DNA of 64,000 nucleotides from Thalassobius vesicularis (GTDB lineage Bacteria > Pseudomonadota > Alphaproteobacteria > Rhodobacterales > Rhodobacteraceae): contig NZ_SSMD01000002.1 of the NCBI RefSeq assembly GCF_004799325.1, forward strand, positions 1 to 64,000. The letters run 5' to 3'. Every line of letters begins with the position of its first letter. Position 1 is the stretch's first letter. This document shows, piece after piece, positions 41,400 to 48,964 of the stretch. The translations under genes and the position numbers were made by a program. The notes beneath the pieces were generated by a model. The model saw nothing but the letters and a program-made list of their open reading frames with translations. It had not been told where the DNA came from and made no database searches.

Positions 41400-41870
41400 T
41401 CACTTCAGGGTGCTCAGGAAGGCAACAACGTCTTCAATTTGTTCAGCCGACAGCAGCGGGCTCAGCGGGCCCGAAGGCGCCTTGCCGGTGTAGTCGTCAC
41501 CCGGGCGGGTAAACCCATCAACCTTGTAATAGGCGGGCATGACCGTGCCTTCGAAGGTGTTCTTCGAGTTGGTCAGGATGCCACGCAGCTCGGCGACCGA
41601 GCGGTTCTCGCCAACGCCATCCAGCATCGGGCCGACGTTCCCGGGAAAGGACAGGTCGGTGCGTGCTTCGATGTTGTGGCAGGCAACGCAGTTGCCCTGC
41701 TTCTTGTCAGAAAACACCTTGAAACCCTGTTCGGGGTTGCCGGGTGCGCCGGTCAGCGATGCTTCGACGGCGCCATCGTCGGTAAACACCACATCCGCAG
41801 GTGCCACCGGGTTGGCGAATGCCGCGCCGGCAGCCAGCGATGCCGCCAGTGTCAGAGTTGTAAGCCGCAT
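41400..41870 (-). CDS. soxX: SoxX, monoheme subunit of SoxAX
   Basis: 156 residues from the ATG at 41870, with GGGAGGA six bases upstream. Sec signal (about 1-20). One heme site, GNCVACHNIEAR, and a likely axial Met in GTVMPAYYK. It takes electrons from SoxA during coupling of thiosulfate to SoxY. It is the first gene of the soxXYZABCD stretch; the promoter region upstream carries a nested palindrome, a candidate SoxR site. Confidence 0.95.
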   Translation of the reverse strand: MRLTTLTLAASLAAGAAFANPVAPADVVFTDDGAVEASLTGAPGNPEQGFKVFSDKKQGNCVACHNIEARTDLSFPGNVGPMLDGVGENRSVAELRGILTNSKNTFEGTVMPAYYKVDGFTRPGDDYTGKAPSGPLSPLLSAEQIEDVVAFLSTLK

Positions 41871-41939
41871 GATTCCTCCCATGGATTTGTTTTTTGGCTG
41901 TGCTAGCTCGGTATACCGTAGTTTACCGCGCATCATTAA

Positions 41940-41982
41940 CGCAACAACAAATTCACTTCTGTGAATTTTTTTGATTGTTGCG
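41940..41982. promoter_or_regulatory. Nested palindromes (SoxR-type operator) upstream of soxX
   Basis: Inner repeat AAATTCAC-TTCT-GTGAATTT at 41949-41968 contains ATTC-N8-GAAT. Outer perfect arms CGCAACAA (41940-41947) and TTGTTGCG (41975-41982) surround it. The site lies 70-112 bp before the soxX start. In Paracoccus, SoxR binds the soxW-soxX and soxS-soxV gaps, matching this position. Confidence 0.78.
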
Positions 41983-41989
41983 TATTCGA

Positions 41990-42571
41990 TTATTCTGATT
42001 TCGCTTTGTTGCGCTCTTCGATTCGGCGCGCGTGGTAGCGTTGGAAATCCTCACCGTTATCAAGATCGTAGCGTTTTTCCTTCACCCAGGTAAACATATC
42101 CAAAGTGGTAGAACGCCCGAATGCGCCGGGCATGATCGCCACCGCCTGCATCGGCGCGGGCTTGTCGGCCGAGACCTCCTCGGGCAGGAAAATCACGGTG
42201 GGCGTGAACAGAATCCCCCACTTCCGCATCATTGCGGATTGCTCCATTTCCTCGCCATCCAGGTCGATCGCGGCATCGTTTCCGTGCAGGTTCATCTGCA
42301 CGACAAAAAAGTTATCCTCGATGAACTGCGACAACTCGGGGTCGGGATAAACGTCCTCGTGCATCTTCTTGCAGTAGATGCAGCCGCGCTGTTCCACCAT
42401 GATGACCAAGCGCTTGCCCTCGGCATTGGCCTCGGCCAGATCCTCGCTCAGGTCCTTGAACGTGTCGCGAAACCAGGGCTCCTTGTGCAGCCCGTCATCG
42501 CCCATTTCGGCCGCCATCGCGGGCATCGCCAGCCCGACCATCGCCGCCAGTACCATCAGAAACCGTTTCAT
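41990..42571 (-). CDS. soxW: SoxW, periplasmic thioredoxin
   Basis: 193 residues from the ATG at 42571. Signal peptide (about 1-21). A thioredoxin-like domain of the DsbE/DUF255 kind has the redox motif GCIYCKKM, then YPDPELSQFIEDNF and the cis-Pro in LFTPTVIFLP. It receives electrons from SoxV (CcdA) and keeps SoxY reducible. It lies 21 bp after soxV, with which it is probably cotranscribed, and is followed by the soxX operator. Confidence 0.93.
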   Translation of the reverse strand: MKRFLMVLAAMVGLAMPAMAAEMGDDGLHKEPWFRDTFKDLSEDLAEANAEGKRLVIMVEQRGCIYCKKMHEDVYPDPELSQFIEDNFFVVQMNLHGNDAAIDLDGEEMEQSAMMRKWGILFTPTVIFLPEEVSADKPAPMQAVAIMPGAFGRSTTLDMFTWVKEKRYDLDNGEDFQRYHARRIEERNKAKSE

Positions 42572-42592
42572 CTGCGTCCTCCCTTTCAAAGA

Positions 42593-43330
42593 TCAACCGA
42601 CGCTGGAAAACCAGGGAACCCAGCGAATCATCGCGTCCGAGATCAGATTGACCGCGTCGGTCGCGATCAGGATCGCAAAGACGATCAGCATGGCCCCCAT
42701 TACCTTTTCAACATAGCCCAGATATTTGCGGTTGCGCTGCATCCAGCGCAGGAACGGTTTCGCGAACAGTGCCGCCACAATAAACGGGGCAGTCATGGAC
42801 AAACCGTAAACCAGCAGCAGCAAACCGCCGCGCCAGATGTCGCCCATGCCCGAGGCGATCATCAGGATCGAGGCCAGCGCCGGCCCCACGCAGGGCGTCC
42901 AGCCAAAGCCGAAGGCCAGCCCCATCAGGTAGGCGCCCAGGATCGTGCTCGGCTCGGCCTTGCTGTTGATCTTGGCCTCGCGGTACAGCAGGCCGATCTT
43001 GAAAATCCCCAGGAAATGCAGGCCGAACAGGAACAGCACGCCCGCCGCGACATAGCTCAGCGGTTGCTTCCACTGCGCCACCGCCGATCCCAGCGCCGTC
43101 GCCCCCATGCCCAGCATCACGAAGATCGAGCTGACCCCCAGCGCGAAAAACACGGCCGAGATCACCAGACGCCGTTGCGCGCCCGGGGCGATTGCGCCAT
43201 CCTCGCGCAGCTCGGACATGGAAATGCCCGCCATGTAGCACAGGTAGAACGGCACCATCGGCAGAATACAGGGGGTAAAAAAGCTCAGAAGCCCCGCCAG
43301 TGCCGCCCCGGCAAAGGAAATGTCCAGCAT
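42593..43330 (-). CDS. soxV: SoxV, CcdA-type thiol-disulfide transporter
   Basis: 245 residues with six membrane helices, the CcdA plan. Conserved Cys lie in FFTPCILPMVPFYLCYMAG (helix 1) and in FGFGWTPCVGPALAS (helix 4). It carries reducing power from cytoplasmic thioredoxin to periplasmic SoxW. AAGGAG precedes the ATG at 43330. It starts the minus-strand sox unit, divergent from soxS with 72 bp between starts. Confidence 0.95.
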   Translation of the reverse strand: MLDISFAGAALAGLLSFFTPCILPMVPFYLCYMAGISMSELREDGAIAPGAQRRLVISAVFFALGVSSIFVMLGMGATALGSAVAQWKQPLSYVAAGVLFLFGLHFLGIFKIGLLYREAKINSKAEPSTILGAYLMGLAFGFGWTPCVGPALASILMIASGMGDIWRGGLLLLVYGLSMTAPFIVAALFAKPFLRWMQRNRKYLGYVEKVMGAMLIVFAILIATDAVNLISDAMIRWVPWFSSVG

Positions 43331-43343
43331 CCGAGCGACTCCT

Positions 43344-43370
43344 TGAATAATTCACATATTCATATTATGT
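43344..43370. promoter_or_regulatory. Candidate SoxR half-sites in the soxV-soxS gap
   Basis: The palindrome TGAATAATTCA at 43344-43354 overlaps an 8-bp direct repeat, ATTCACAT then ATTCATAT (43350-43365). The ATTC half-site is as at the other operators, but the GAAT of the spaced palindrome is absent. The divergent position matches a SoxR-bound gap in Paracoccus. Confidence 0.45.
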
Positions 43371-43402
43371 TGTGCATCAACAAGCCGTCAATCGGGTGTT
43401 TC

Positions 43403-43774
43403 ATGAGCCTGCGTGTTTTCCTTCTTTCCCTTGCAACCTGGGCCGCCACCCTGCTGCCGCTGCACGCGACCGAGCTGATCATGGTCGAGCGTCAGGGCTG
43501 CTCCTATTGCGTCGAGTGGAAGGCCAAGCTGGGCCCGATCTACCCCAACACCCCCGAAGGCGCCTTTGCCCCGCTGCGCATGGTGGACCTGTCGGACGGT
43601 CTGCCCCAAGACATCAGCTTTGCCCGCAAGGTCGTCTACACCCCCACCTTTGTCCTGGTGGAAAACAATACCGAGATCGGCAGGATCGAAGGATACCCCG
43701 GCGAAGATTTCTTCTGGGGACTGCTGGACATGATGCTGAAGGCCAAGACCGATTACATGAAATCGTCAAGTTGA
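43403..43774 (+). CDS. soxS: SoxS, periplasmic thiol-disulfide protein
   Basis: 123 residues from the ATG at 43403; an in-frame ATG at 43367 would add 12 residues before the signal peptide and sits inside the putative operator. The signal peptide is about 1-23. A thioredoxin fold carries GCSYCVEWK and the cis-Pro of YTPTFVLV. SoxS reactivates SoxY by reduction in Paracoccus. It heads the plus-strand soxS-soxR-soxT group. Confidence 0.88.
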   Translation: MSLRVFLLSLATWAATLLPLHATELIMVERQGCSYCVEWKAKLGPIYPNTPEGAFAPLRMVDLSDGLPQDISFARKVVYTPTFVLVENNTEIGRIEGYPGEDFFWGLLDMMLKAKTDYMKSSS

Positions 43775-43873
43775 CGTAAGGACCGCTGCGACGCAGCGTC
43801 CGGATGGACTTCTTGACAAAAACAGTATACGACCTCGCTCAAGAGGCCACATAACGCCAAAAAGGGACAGGCG

Positions 43874-44212
43874 ATGACACTCCCGGTGTTCTCAGACACC
43901 ATCACGGATCAAGAGATGGACCGCATCGTGGATAACGCCACGAATGCGTCGAACTTCCTCAAGGCGGTCAGCCACGAGGGACGGATGCTGATCCTGTGTC
44001 ACCTCGTCACCGGCGAAAAATCCGTCACCGAACTCGAAGAGCTGCTCTCGGCCCGTCAGGCCGCCGTGTCCCAGCAGCTGTCGCGCCTGCGTCTCGAAGG
44101 GCTGGTCGTGCCCCGCCGCGATGGCAAGGCGATCTATTACCGTTTGGCGGACGACAAACCCCGGCGTATACTCGAACTCGTCTACGAGCTGTTCTGCAAC
44201 GACGACTGCTGA
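43874..44212 (+). CDS. soxR: SoxR, ArsR-family repressor of sox genes
   Basis: 112 residues. Winged helix-turn-helix with SVTELEELLSARQAAVSQQL as recognition region. Cysteines stand at LILCHLV (about 42) and in the C-terminal FCNDDC, the pair used by SqrR/BigR-type sensors to form a polysulfide bridge that releases DNA. It lies 100 bp after soxS. The two palindromic sites at 37786 and 41940 are its obvious targets, and it may also act on the operon at 10310, although no matching site is visible there. Confidence 0.92.
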   Translation: MTLPVFSDTITDQEMDRIVDNATNASNFLKAVSHEGRMLILCHLVTGEKSVTELEELLSARQAAVSQQLSRLRLEGLVVPRRDGKAIYYRLADDKPRRILELVYELFCNDDC

Positions 44213-44251
44213 GCAGCCACCGACAGCGCGAATACTGGGAGGAGTCGGGGG

Positions 44252-45310
44252 ATGCGGGAAATCCTGAGCGACGAAATGCTTGTGGCCTTTGTGGGCCTGT
44301 TCGGCGGCCTGCTTTTGGGCCTTGCCGCGCGGCTGGGCCGCTTCTGCACGATGGGCGCGATCGAGGATCTGCTCTACGGCGGCTCGGACCGGCGGATGCG
44401 GATGTGGGCGCTGGCCATCGGCGTCGCGGTCATGGGCAGCTTTGGCCTGTCGGCGCTGGGGTTTCTGGACACCGGCAAATCCTACTACCTGTCGATCCGC
44501 TGGATGCCCTTTGCCTCGATCCTCGGCGGGCTGATCTTCGGCTACGGCATGGCGCTGGCAGGCAACTGCGGCTACGGCTCCATCGCGCGTCTGGGCGGCG
44601 GCGACCTGCGCGCCTTCGTCATCGTGCTGGTGATGGGCGTGTCGGCCTACGTGGTGCTGTCCGGCCCGCTGGCCTCGCTGCGCGTGATGATCTTTCCGCA
44701 AAACGACGTCGTGAATGACATGCCCCCGGGCCTGGCGCATCTGCTGGGCAGCTGGACGGGGATGTCCATCAACACGATGGGCCTGGCCATCGGCACGCTG
44801 ATCGTGCTGGGGGCGCTGGCCTCGCGCGGATTCCTGGGCGATTGGCAGAGCATCTTCTGGTCGGCGGTTGTCGGCCTCGCCATCACCACGGGCTGGGCGG
44901 GCAGCTACTGGGTCGCCTCGACCGGCTTCACCCCGGTGCCGGTGGTCTCGCACAGCTTCTCGGCCCCGGTGGGCGAAAGCCTGCTGTATTTCATGACCGC
45001 CTCGGCGCGGGCCCCGTCCTTTGCGGTTGGCTCGGTCGTGGGCGTGATCCTGGGGGCCTTCGTCGGATCGCTGATCAAGGGCCATTTCCGCTGGGAAGCC
45101 TGCGAAGACCCGCGCGAGCTGCGTCGCCAGATCACCGGAGCCGCCCTGATGGGCGTCGGCGCCGTGCTGGCCCTGGGCTGCACCATCGGCCAGGGGTTGA
45201 GCGCGTTTTCCATGCTGGCGTTTTCGGCGCCCGTGACCTTCCTTGCGATCTTCGCTGGCGCGGCGTTGGGATTGCGGCAGTTGATCGAAGGGTTCGAACC
45301 GGTCGAATAA
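44252..45310 (+). CDS. soxT: SoxT-type YeeE/YedE sulfur transporter
   Basis: 352 residues, about ten hydrophobic segments, both YeeE halves in one chain. Cys motifs are ARLGRFCTMGAIED, ALAGNCGYGSIARLGGGD and LGCTIGQGLSAFSMLA, as in TsuA-type thiosulfate transporters. It stands 39 bp after soxR in the same direction, where sox loci often carry soxT. It may import a sulfur compound into the cytoplasm, perhaps so that SoxR can sense it. It is about twice the size of the split transporter at 11280-12151. Confidence 0.85.
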   Translation: MREILSDEMLVAFVGLFGGLLLGLAARLGRFCTMGAIEDLLYGGSDRRMRMWALAIGVAVMGSFGLSALGFLDTGKSYYLSIRWMPFASILGGLIFGYGMALAGNCGYGSIARLGGGDLRAFVIVLVMGVSAYVVLSGPLASLRVMIFPQNDVVNDMPPGLAHLLGSWTGMSINTMGLAIGTLIVLGALASRGFLGDWQSIFWSAVVGLAITTGWAGSYWVASTGFTPVPVVSHSFSAPVGESLLYFMTASARAPSFAVGSVVGVILGAFVGSLIKGHFRWEACEDPRELRRQITGAALMGVGAVLALGCTIGQGLSAFSMLAFSAPVTFLAIFAGAALGLRQLIEGFEPVE

Positions 45311-45343
45311 GGCGGTGCGCTGCGCGCGCAGGGTTGGTTTGGA

Positions 45344-45376
45344 TGGGGGTTTCACCCCCAAACCCCCAGAGTATTT
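45344..45376. repeat. REP-like GC hairpin element
   Basis: TGGGGG-TTTCA-type hairpin with CCCCCA, followed by AACCCCCAGAGTATTT. I recall this kind of sequence as a dispersed intergenic element in Rhodobacteraceae. It lies between soxT and the terminator at 45446. Confidence 0.45.
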
Positions 45377-45445
45377 CGTTCAGAAAGAAGCGTACGTTTT
45401 TTTGGGAAAATCTGGCGATTCTGCGGGTTAAGCAGAGGTGAAGAA

Positions 45446-45466
45446 GGGGCCCGGAGGCCCCTTTTT
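45446..45466 (+). terminator. Terminator between soxT and the acyl-CoA dehydrogenase gene
   Basis: Stem GGGGCC / GGCCCC with loop CGGA, followed by TTTTT on the plus strand. It abuts the stop of the convergent dehydrogenase gene and can serve both directions. Confidence 0.75.
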
Positions 45467-46695
45467 CAGACTTTCTGCTGCGTGTATTTGCGCAGCTCGG
45501 TGCGGGCGATCTGGCGGCGGTGCACCGCGTCAGGGCCATCCGCCAGGCGCAGGGTGCGCACGTGGGTCCAGGCATGGGCCAGCGGCGTGTCCTGGCTAAC
45601 CCCTTGGGCACCATAGATTTGTGCCGCTTCGTCGATGACTTTCAGCGCCATGCGCGGGGCCACGGTCTTGATCATCGAGATCCACGGAGCCGCGGCGCGC
45701 GCGTCGCCCTGATCCATGTACCAGGCGGCTTTCAGGCACAGCAGGCGGGCCTGTTCGATCTCCATCCGGCATTCGGCGATGATGTCGTAATTCGCGCCCA
45801 AGTGCGCGATTTGCTTACCAAAAGCCTCGCGCGAGAGGGCGCGTTTGCACAGCAGCTCCAGCGCCGCTTCGGCCTGACCGATGGCGCGCATGCAGTGGTG
45901 GATGCGGCCCGGTCCAAGGCGGCCTTGCGAAATCTCGAAGCCGCGGCCTTCGCCGAGCAGCAGGTTTTCCTTTGGAATCCGCACGTTGGTGAAGCGCATA
46001 TGCATGTGGCCATGCGGCGCGTCGTCCTGGCCGTAGACTTCCATCGGGCGCAGGATTTCGATGCCGGGGGTGCCGGCCGGGACCACGACCATCGAGTGCT
46101 GCTTGTGTTTCGGCAGCTCGTCCCCGCCGGTTTTCACCATGACGATGTAGACCTTGCAGCGCGGATCGCCCGCCCCCGAAGCCCACCATTTTTCGCCGTT
46201 CAGCACGTATTCGTTGCCGTCCAGCACGCAGGACATCGAGATATTCGTGGCGTCGGACGAGGCGACATCGGGCTCGGTCATGCAATAGGCCGAACGGATC
46301 TGGCCGGCCAGAAGCGGCTCAAGCCATTGTTTTTTCATGGCTTCCGATCCGTACCGCTCGAACACTTCCATGTTGCCCGTGTCGGGGGCCGAGCAGTTGA
46401 ACACCTCGGCGCCCAGCGGCGACTTGCCCATTTCCTCGGCGAAGTAGGCGTATTCGACGGTGGTCAGGCCAAAGCCCTTGTCACTGTCGGTGAGAAAGAA
46501 GTTCCACAACCCTTCGGCTTTGGCCTTGGCCTTCAGCGTCTCCAGGATTTCCGTCTGGCGCGCGGTGAACTGCCAGCGGTCGCCGGTGGCGACTTCTTTC
46601 TCGTATTCTTCTGCCAGCGGCGCGATCTCGTCCCGCACCATCGCGGCGACGCGATCCAGCAGCTTTCGGTTCTCCTCCCTGATCCCGAAGTCCAT
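45466..46695 (-). CDS. Acyl-CoA dehydrogenase family protein
   Basis: 409 residues, flavoprotein of the acyl-CoA dehydrogenase fold. YCMTEPDVASSDATN is the FAD/substrate motif, and EKWWASGAGD and GRLGPGRIHHCMRAIGQ follow; IYGAQGVSQDTPLAHAWTHVRTLRLADGPDAVHRRQIAR closes the protein. The usual catalytic Glu near position 370 is represented by the G-A-Q-G region of the long-chain/ACAD11-like subgroup. It would introduce a 2,3-double bond into an acyl-CoA and give electrons to ETF. It converges with the sox locus and is not part of it. The acyl chain is unknown. Confidence 0.9.
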   Translation of the reverse strand: MDFGIREENRKLLDRVAAMVRDEIAPLAEEYEKEVATGDRWQFTARQTEILETLKAKAKAEGLWNFFLTDSDKGFGLTTVEYAYFAEEMGKSPLGAEVFNCSAPDTGNMEVFERYGSEAMKKQWLEPLLAGQIRSAYCMTEPDVASSDATNISMSCVLDGNEYVLNGEKWWASGAGDPRCKVYIVMVKTGGDELPKHKQHSMVVVPAGTPGIEILRPMEVYGQDDAPHGHMHMRFTNVRIPKENLLLGEGRGFEISQGRLGPGRIHHCMRAIGQAEAALELLCKRALSREAFGKQIAHLGANYDIIAECRMEIEQARLLCLKAAWYMDQGDARAAAPWISMIKTVAPRMALKVIDEAAQIYGAQGVSQDTPLAHAWTHVRTLRLADGPDAVHRRQIARTELRKYTQQKV

Positions 46696-46797
46696 CTCTC
46701 TCCCTCATTCCTCATTGCAGAATTTCATTCCACACCAAATACACCACGGCCCGAGGCCGAAAGAAAGCGGGAAACGGGGGTGTTTGAAAAAACGACG

Positions 46798-48042
46798 CTA
46801 GGTCACAGCGGCCGAGGGTTGGTAGGCGTGCTTGACCAGCCGGATGAAGGTTTGCGTGCCGATGAAGTACAGGGTCTGGGCTGCGTGACGCTGTTTCAGC
46901 GCGGTCGCGACACGGGTCAGTTCTGCGGCGTCTTCATAGTGGATCTGGGCGGCGACGCGCCCTTCGGCCAGCGCGCGATCATAGTGCAGATAGCCGCGTG
47001 TGCCGGTCAGGGCGATCTCGTGGAAAGGCGCGTGCAGGTGATGGCTGATGTAGCCGGTGATTCCGGAGGCATCCTTGTCATCCGGCAGCGAGACCACGAA
47101 AACCACCTGTTGGCTTGCAGTCAGTTGGGACAGGAACCCGCGATCCAGAGAAGCCGCGTTGATGCAGGCGTCGAAATACACCCCCTGCCCGAGCTGCCCG
47201 AAAGCAGCCGACTGGCCGGTGACATCGGTCGGGGCAATCTCGCGCCCCAGCAGTTCGCAGGCCGCGCGATGGGCCAGCGCCTGATCCTGCACGATCCAAT
47301 CCGGCAGCAGCGGTTGGCTTTCCGCCGGGGTGACCACGACGACGCGGTCTGCGGGCACCACACCCAGACGGTCGTTCCAGGCGGACACATCCTCGGGGCA
47401 GACCAATCGCGGACTCAATGCGCCGGCAAACAGCTTGTTCGCAGCCACATCCTCGACCGTTGGTCCCAGACTTGCCGGGTGTTCCAACATGATCGAGGTG
47501 ACGACGGCCACGCGCGAGGGGATATGCCCAACCTCGTCATACGCAGCGCCGCGCCCCCCTTCGAGGATCACCCAATCGACCTGTTGATCGCGGAAATGCA
47601 ATAGCGACATCAGCAGGAACACCCCGAACGGCGACAGGTACTGGTCGCCCGCTAACCGCGCTTCGGCCCGCTCCAACGCGGGGCGCAGGCGGTCGAACAG
47701 CGCGATGAACTCGGCCTTTGTCGGGGCGACGCCATTCACACGCATGCGGTCGTTATGCTCGATCTCTTCGGGTGAAACCATCAGGCCGGCTCGCTGCCCC
47801 GTCGCCTGTTCGACCAGCCGCGCAATCATGCGCGAGGTGGTCCCTTTCCCTTTCGAGCCGGTGATGCGGACAGTGCGCTCGGGCGGCGGCAGCAGATCCA
47901 GCTCTGCCGCGATGGTCAGGATCAGCGCCGGATCGCGGATTTCACGGTCATGCCGCCCCTCAAGGCGCGGTTTGCGCCGCATGAACGACGCGTAGATCGC
48001 ATCCATTGTCCGATTGAATTCGGGGTCGTCGCGCCAAGACAT
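46798..48042 (-). CDS. Orphan Mur-ligase-family protein (FolC/CapB-like)
   Basis: 414 residues. P-loop GSKGKGTTSRMIARL, middle motif SIMLEHPASLGPTVEDVAANK, with EH and Lys in the metal- and carbamate-type positions of Mur ligases. Compared with FolC (GLDHTEFLGDT) and CapB/PgsB (EDHMDVMGPTLDEIAEAF) it is closer to CapB in the second motif but FolC-like in the P-loop. It should make an amide bond through an acyl phosphate. No folate, peptidoglycan or polyglutamate genes are adjacent, so substrate and pathway are unknown. Confidence 0.75.
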   Translation of the reverse strand: MSWRDDPEFNRTMDAIYASFMRRKPRLEGRHDREIRDPALILTIAAELDLLPPPERTVRITGSKGKGTTSRMIARLVEQATGQRAGLMVSPEEIEHNDRMRVNGVAPTKAEFIALFDRLRPALERAEARLAGDQYLSPFGVFLLMSLLHFRDQQVDWVILEGGRGAAYDEVGHIPSRVAVVTSIMLEHPASLGPTVEDVAANKLFAGALSPRLVCPEDVSAWNDRLGVVPADRVVVVTPAESQPLLPDWIVQDQALAHRAACELLGREIAPTDVTGQSAAFGQLGQGVYFDACINAASLDRGFLSQLTASQQVVFVVSLPDDKDASGITGYISHHLHAPFHEIALTGTRGYLHYDRALAEGRVAAQIHYEDAAELTRVATALKQRHAAQTLYFIGTQTFIRLVKHAYQPSAAVT

Positions 48043-48123
48043 TCGGGTTCCGCTCTGAAGGGGTCAGATGCAGGCAAAAGACGGGGAATGTCGGGAAATG
48101 TCCACCCAAATCAGGGGGTGAGA

Positions 48124-48137
48124 TGGTGCGGCCGAGA
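48124..48137. repeat. Left attachment repeat (attL) of the tRNA-Leu island
   Basis: TGGTGCGGCCGAGA, identical over 14 bp to 51032-51045, the CCA end, discriminator and acceptor stem of tRNA-Leu. Its place 163 bp before a P4-type integrase gene is the classic layout of an integrated element. Confidence 0.85.
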
Positions 48138-48278
48138 TGCTTTGAAGACTTGAACGCGCCTATTCGTGGCTGTTTCCGTGTGTTTCACCTATTCAGATAT
48201 TTTCACATTTTTTCAACTACTTAGGTGTATTTTTTGTTTCCTTTTGTTTCTACTTGTTTCACTCTGTCCCAGCAATTG

Positions 48279-48298
48279 AGGTGGATACAGAGGTGGAC
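48279..48298 (+). repeat. Tandem GGTGGA motif before the integrase start
   Basis: AGGTGGATACAGAGGTGGAC, two GGTGGA units with a 12-bp period; 16 of 20 bases match 3910-3929. The second unit is also where a Shine-Dalgarno sequence for the GTG at 48301 would lie, so it may have two roles. Confidence 0.5.
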
Positions 48299-48300
48299 GG

Positions 48301-48960
48301 GTGCCCGCGCTTAACAAACTAACCGCGCTGAAGGTGAAAGCCCTTCCTCCCGGTAAATTCAATGACGGAGGTGGGCTGTGGCTTCACAAGCGTACCGATG
48401 GCGGTGGCCAATGGTTCCTCCGGGTTCAAATCCACGGAAGGCGTCGGGAAATGGGGCTTGGCTCCCTGTCCGAGGTCAGCCTTAAAGAAGCCCGCGACAG
48501 CGCGGAACGATGGCGTGCCGTGGTGCGTGAAGGCAAAGACCCGATCAAAGAGCGACAGCGTCTGCTCAGGGAGGCAGCAAAAGTCAATCACACGCTGGCG
48601 TCGGTTGCCGAAGAAGCATACGAGGCCCGCAAAGCCGAGTTGAAGAATGATGGCAAGGCCGGTCGTTGGTTTTCCCCACTTGCGCTCCACGTATTGCCGA
48701 GGCTGGGAAAAGTACCGATTGAAGAGATCGACCAACAAGACATCAAGAACACCCTAGCGCCGATCTGGCACAGCAAAGGTGAGACCGCAAACAAGGCGAT
48801 GAGCCGATTGGGTATCGTCATGAACTACGCTGCGGCCATGGGATTGGAAGTTGATCTGCAAGCAACCGCCAAGGCGAGGGCATTGCTCGGAAAGTCCCGG
48901 CAAAAACGCAAACATATCCCCGCGATGCCGTGGCAAGAAGTGCCTGCTTTCTATGCCATC
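48301..48960 (+). pseudogene. P4-type tyrosine integrase, truncated
   Basis: GTG start at 48301. About 220 residues are integrase: the DUF4102 N-terminal domain (GKFNDGGGLWLHKRTDGG, RRREMGLGSLSEVSLKEARD) and the SAM-like core-binding domain (HVLPRLGKVPIEEIDQQDI) up to IPAMPWQEVPAFYA. From about 48958 the frame runs into unrelated DNA, so the catalytic Arg, His-x-x-Arg and Tyr are all missing. The protein would normally be about 400 residues. The element can no longer move by itself. Confidence 0.88.
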
Positions 48961-48964
48961 CCAG

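Noticed and set aside
42032-43402. Long plus-strand frame leading into soxS
   Set aside because: It is antisense to soxW and soxV; only the part from 43403 has a signal peptide and thioredoxin motif.
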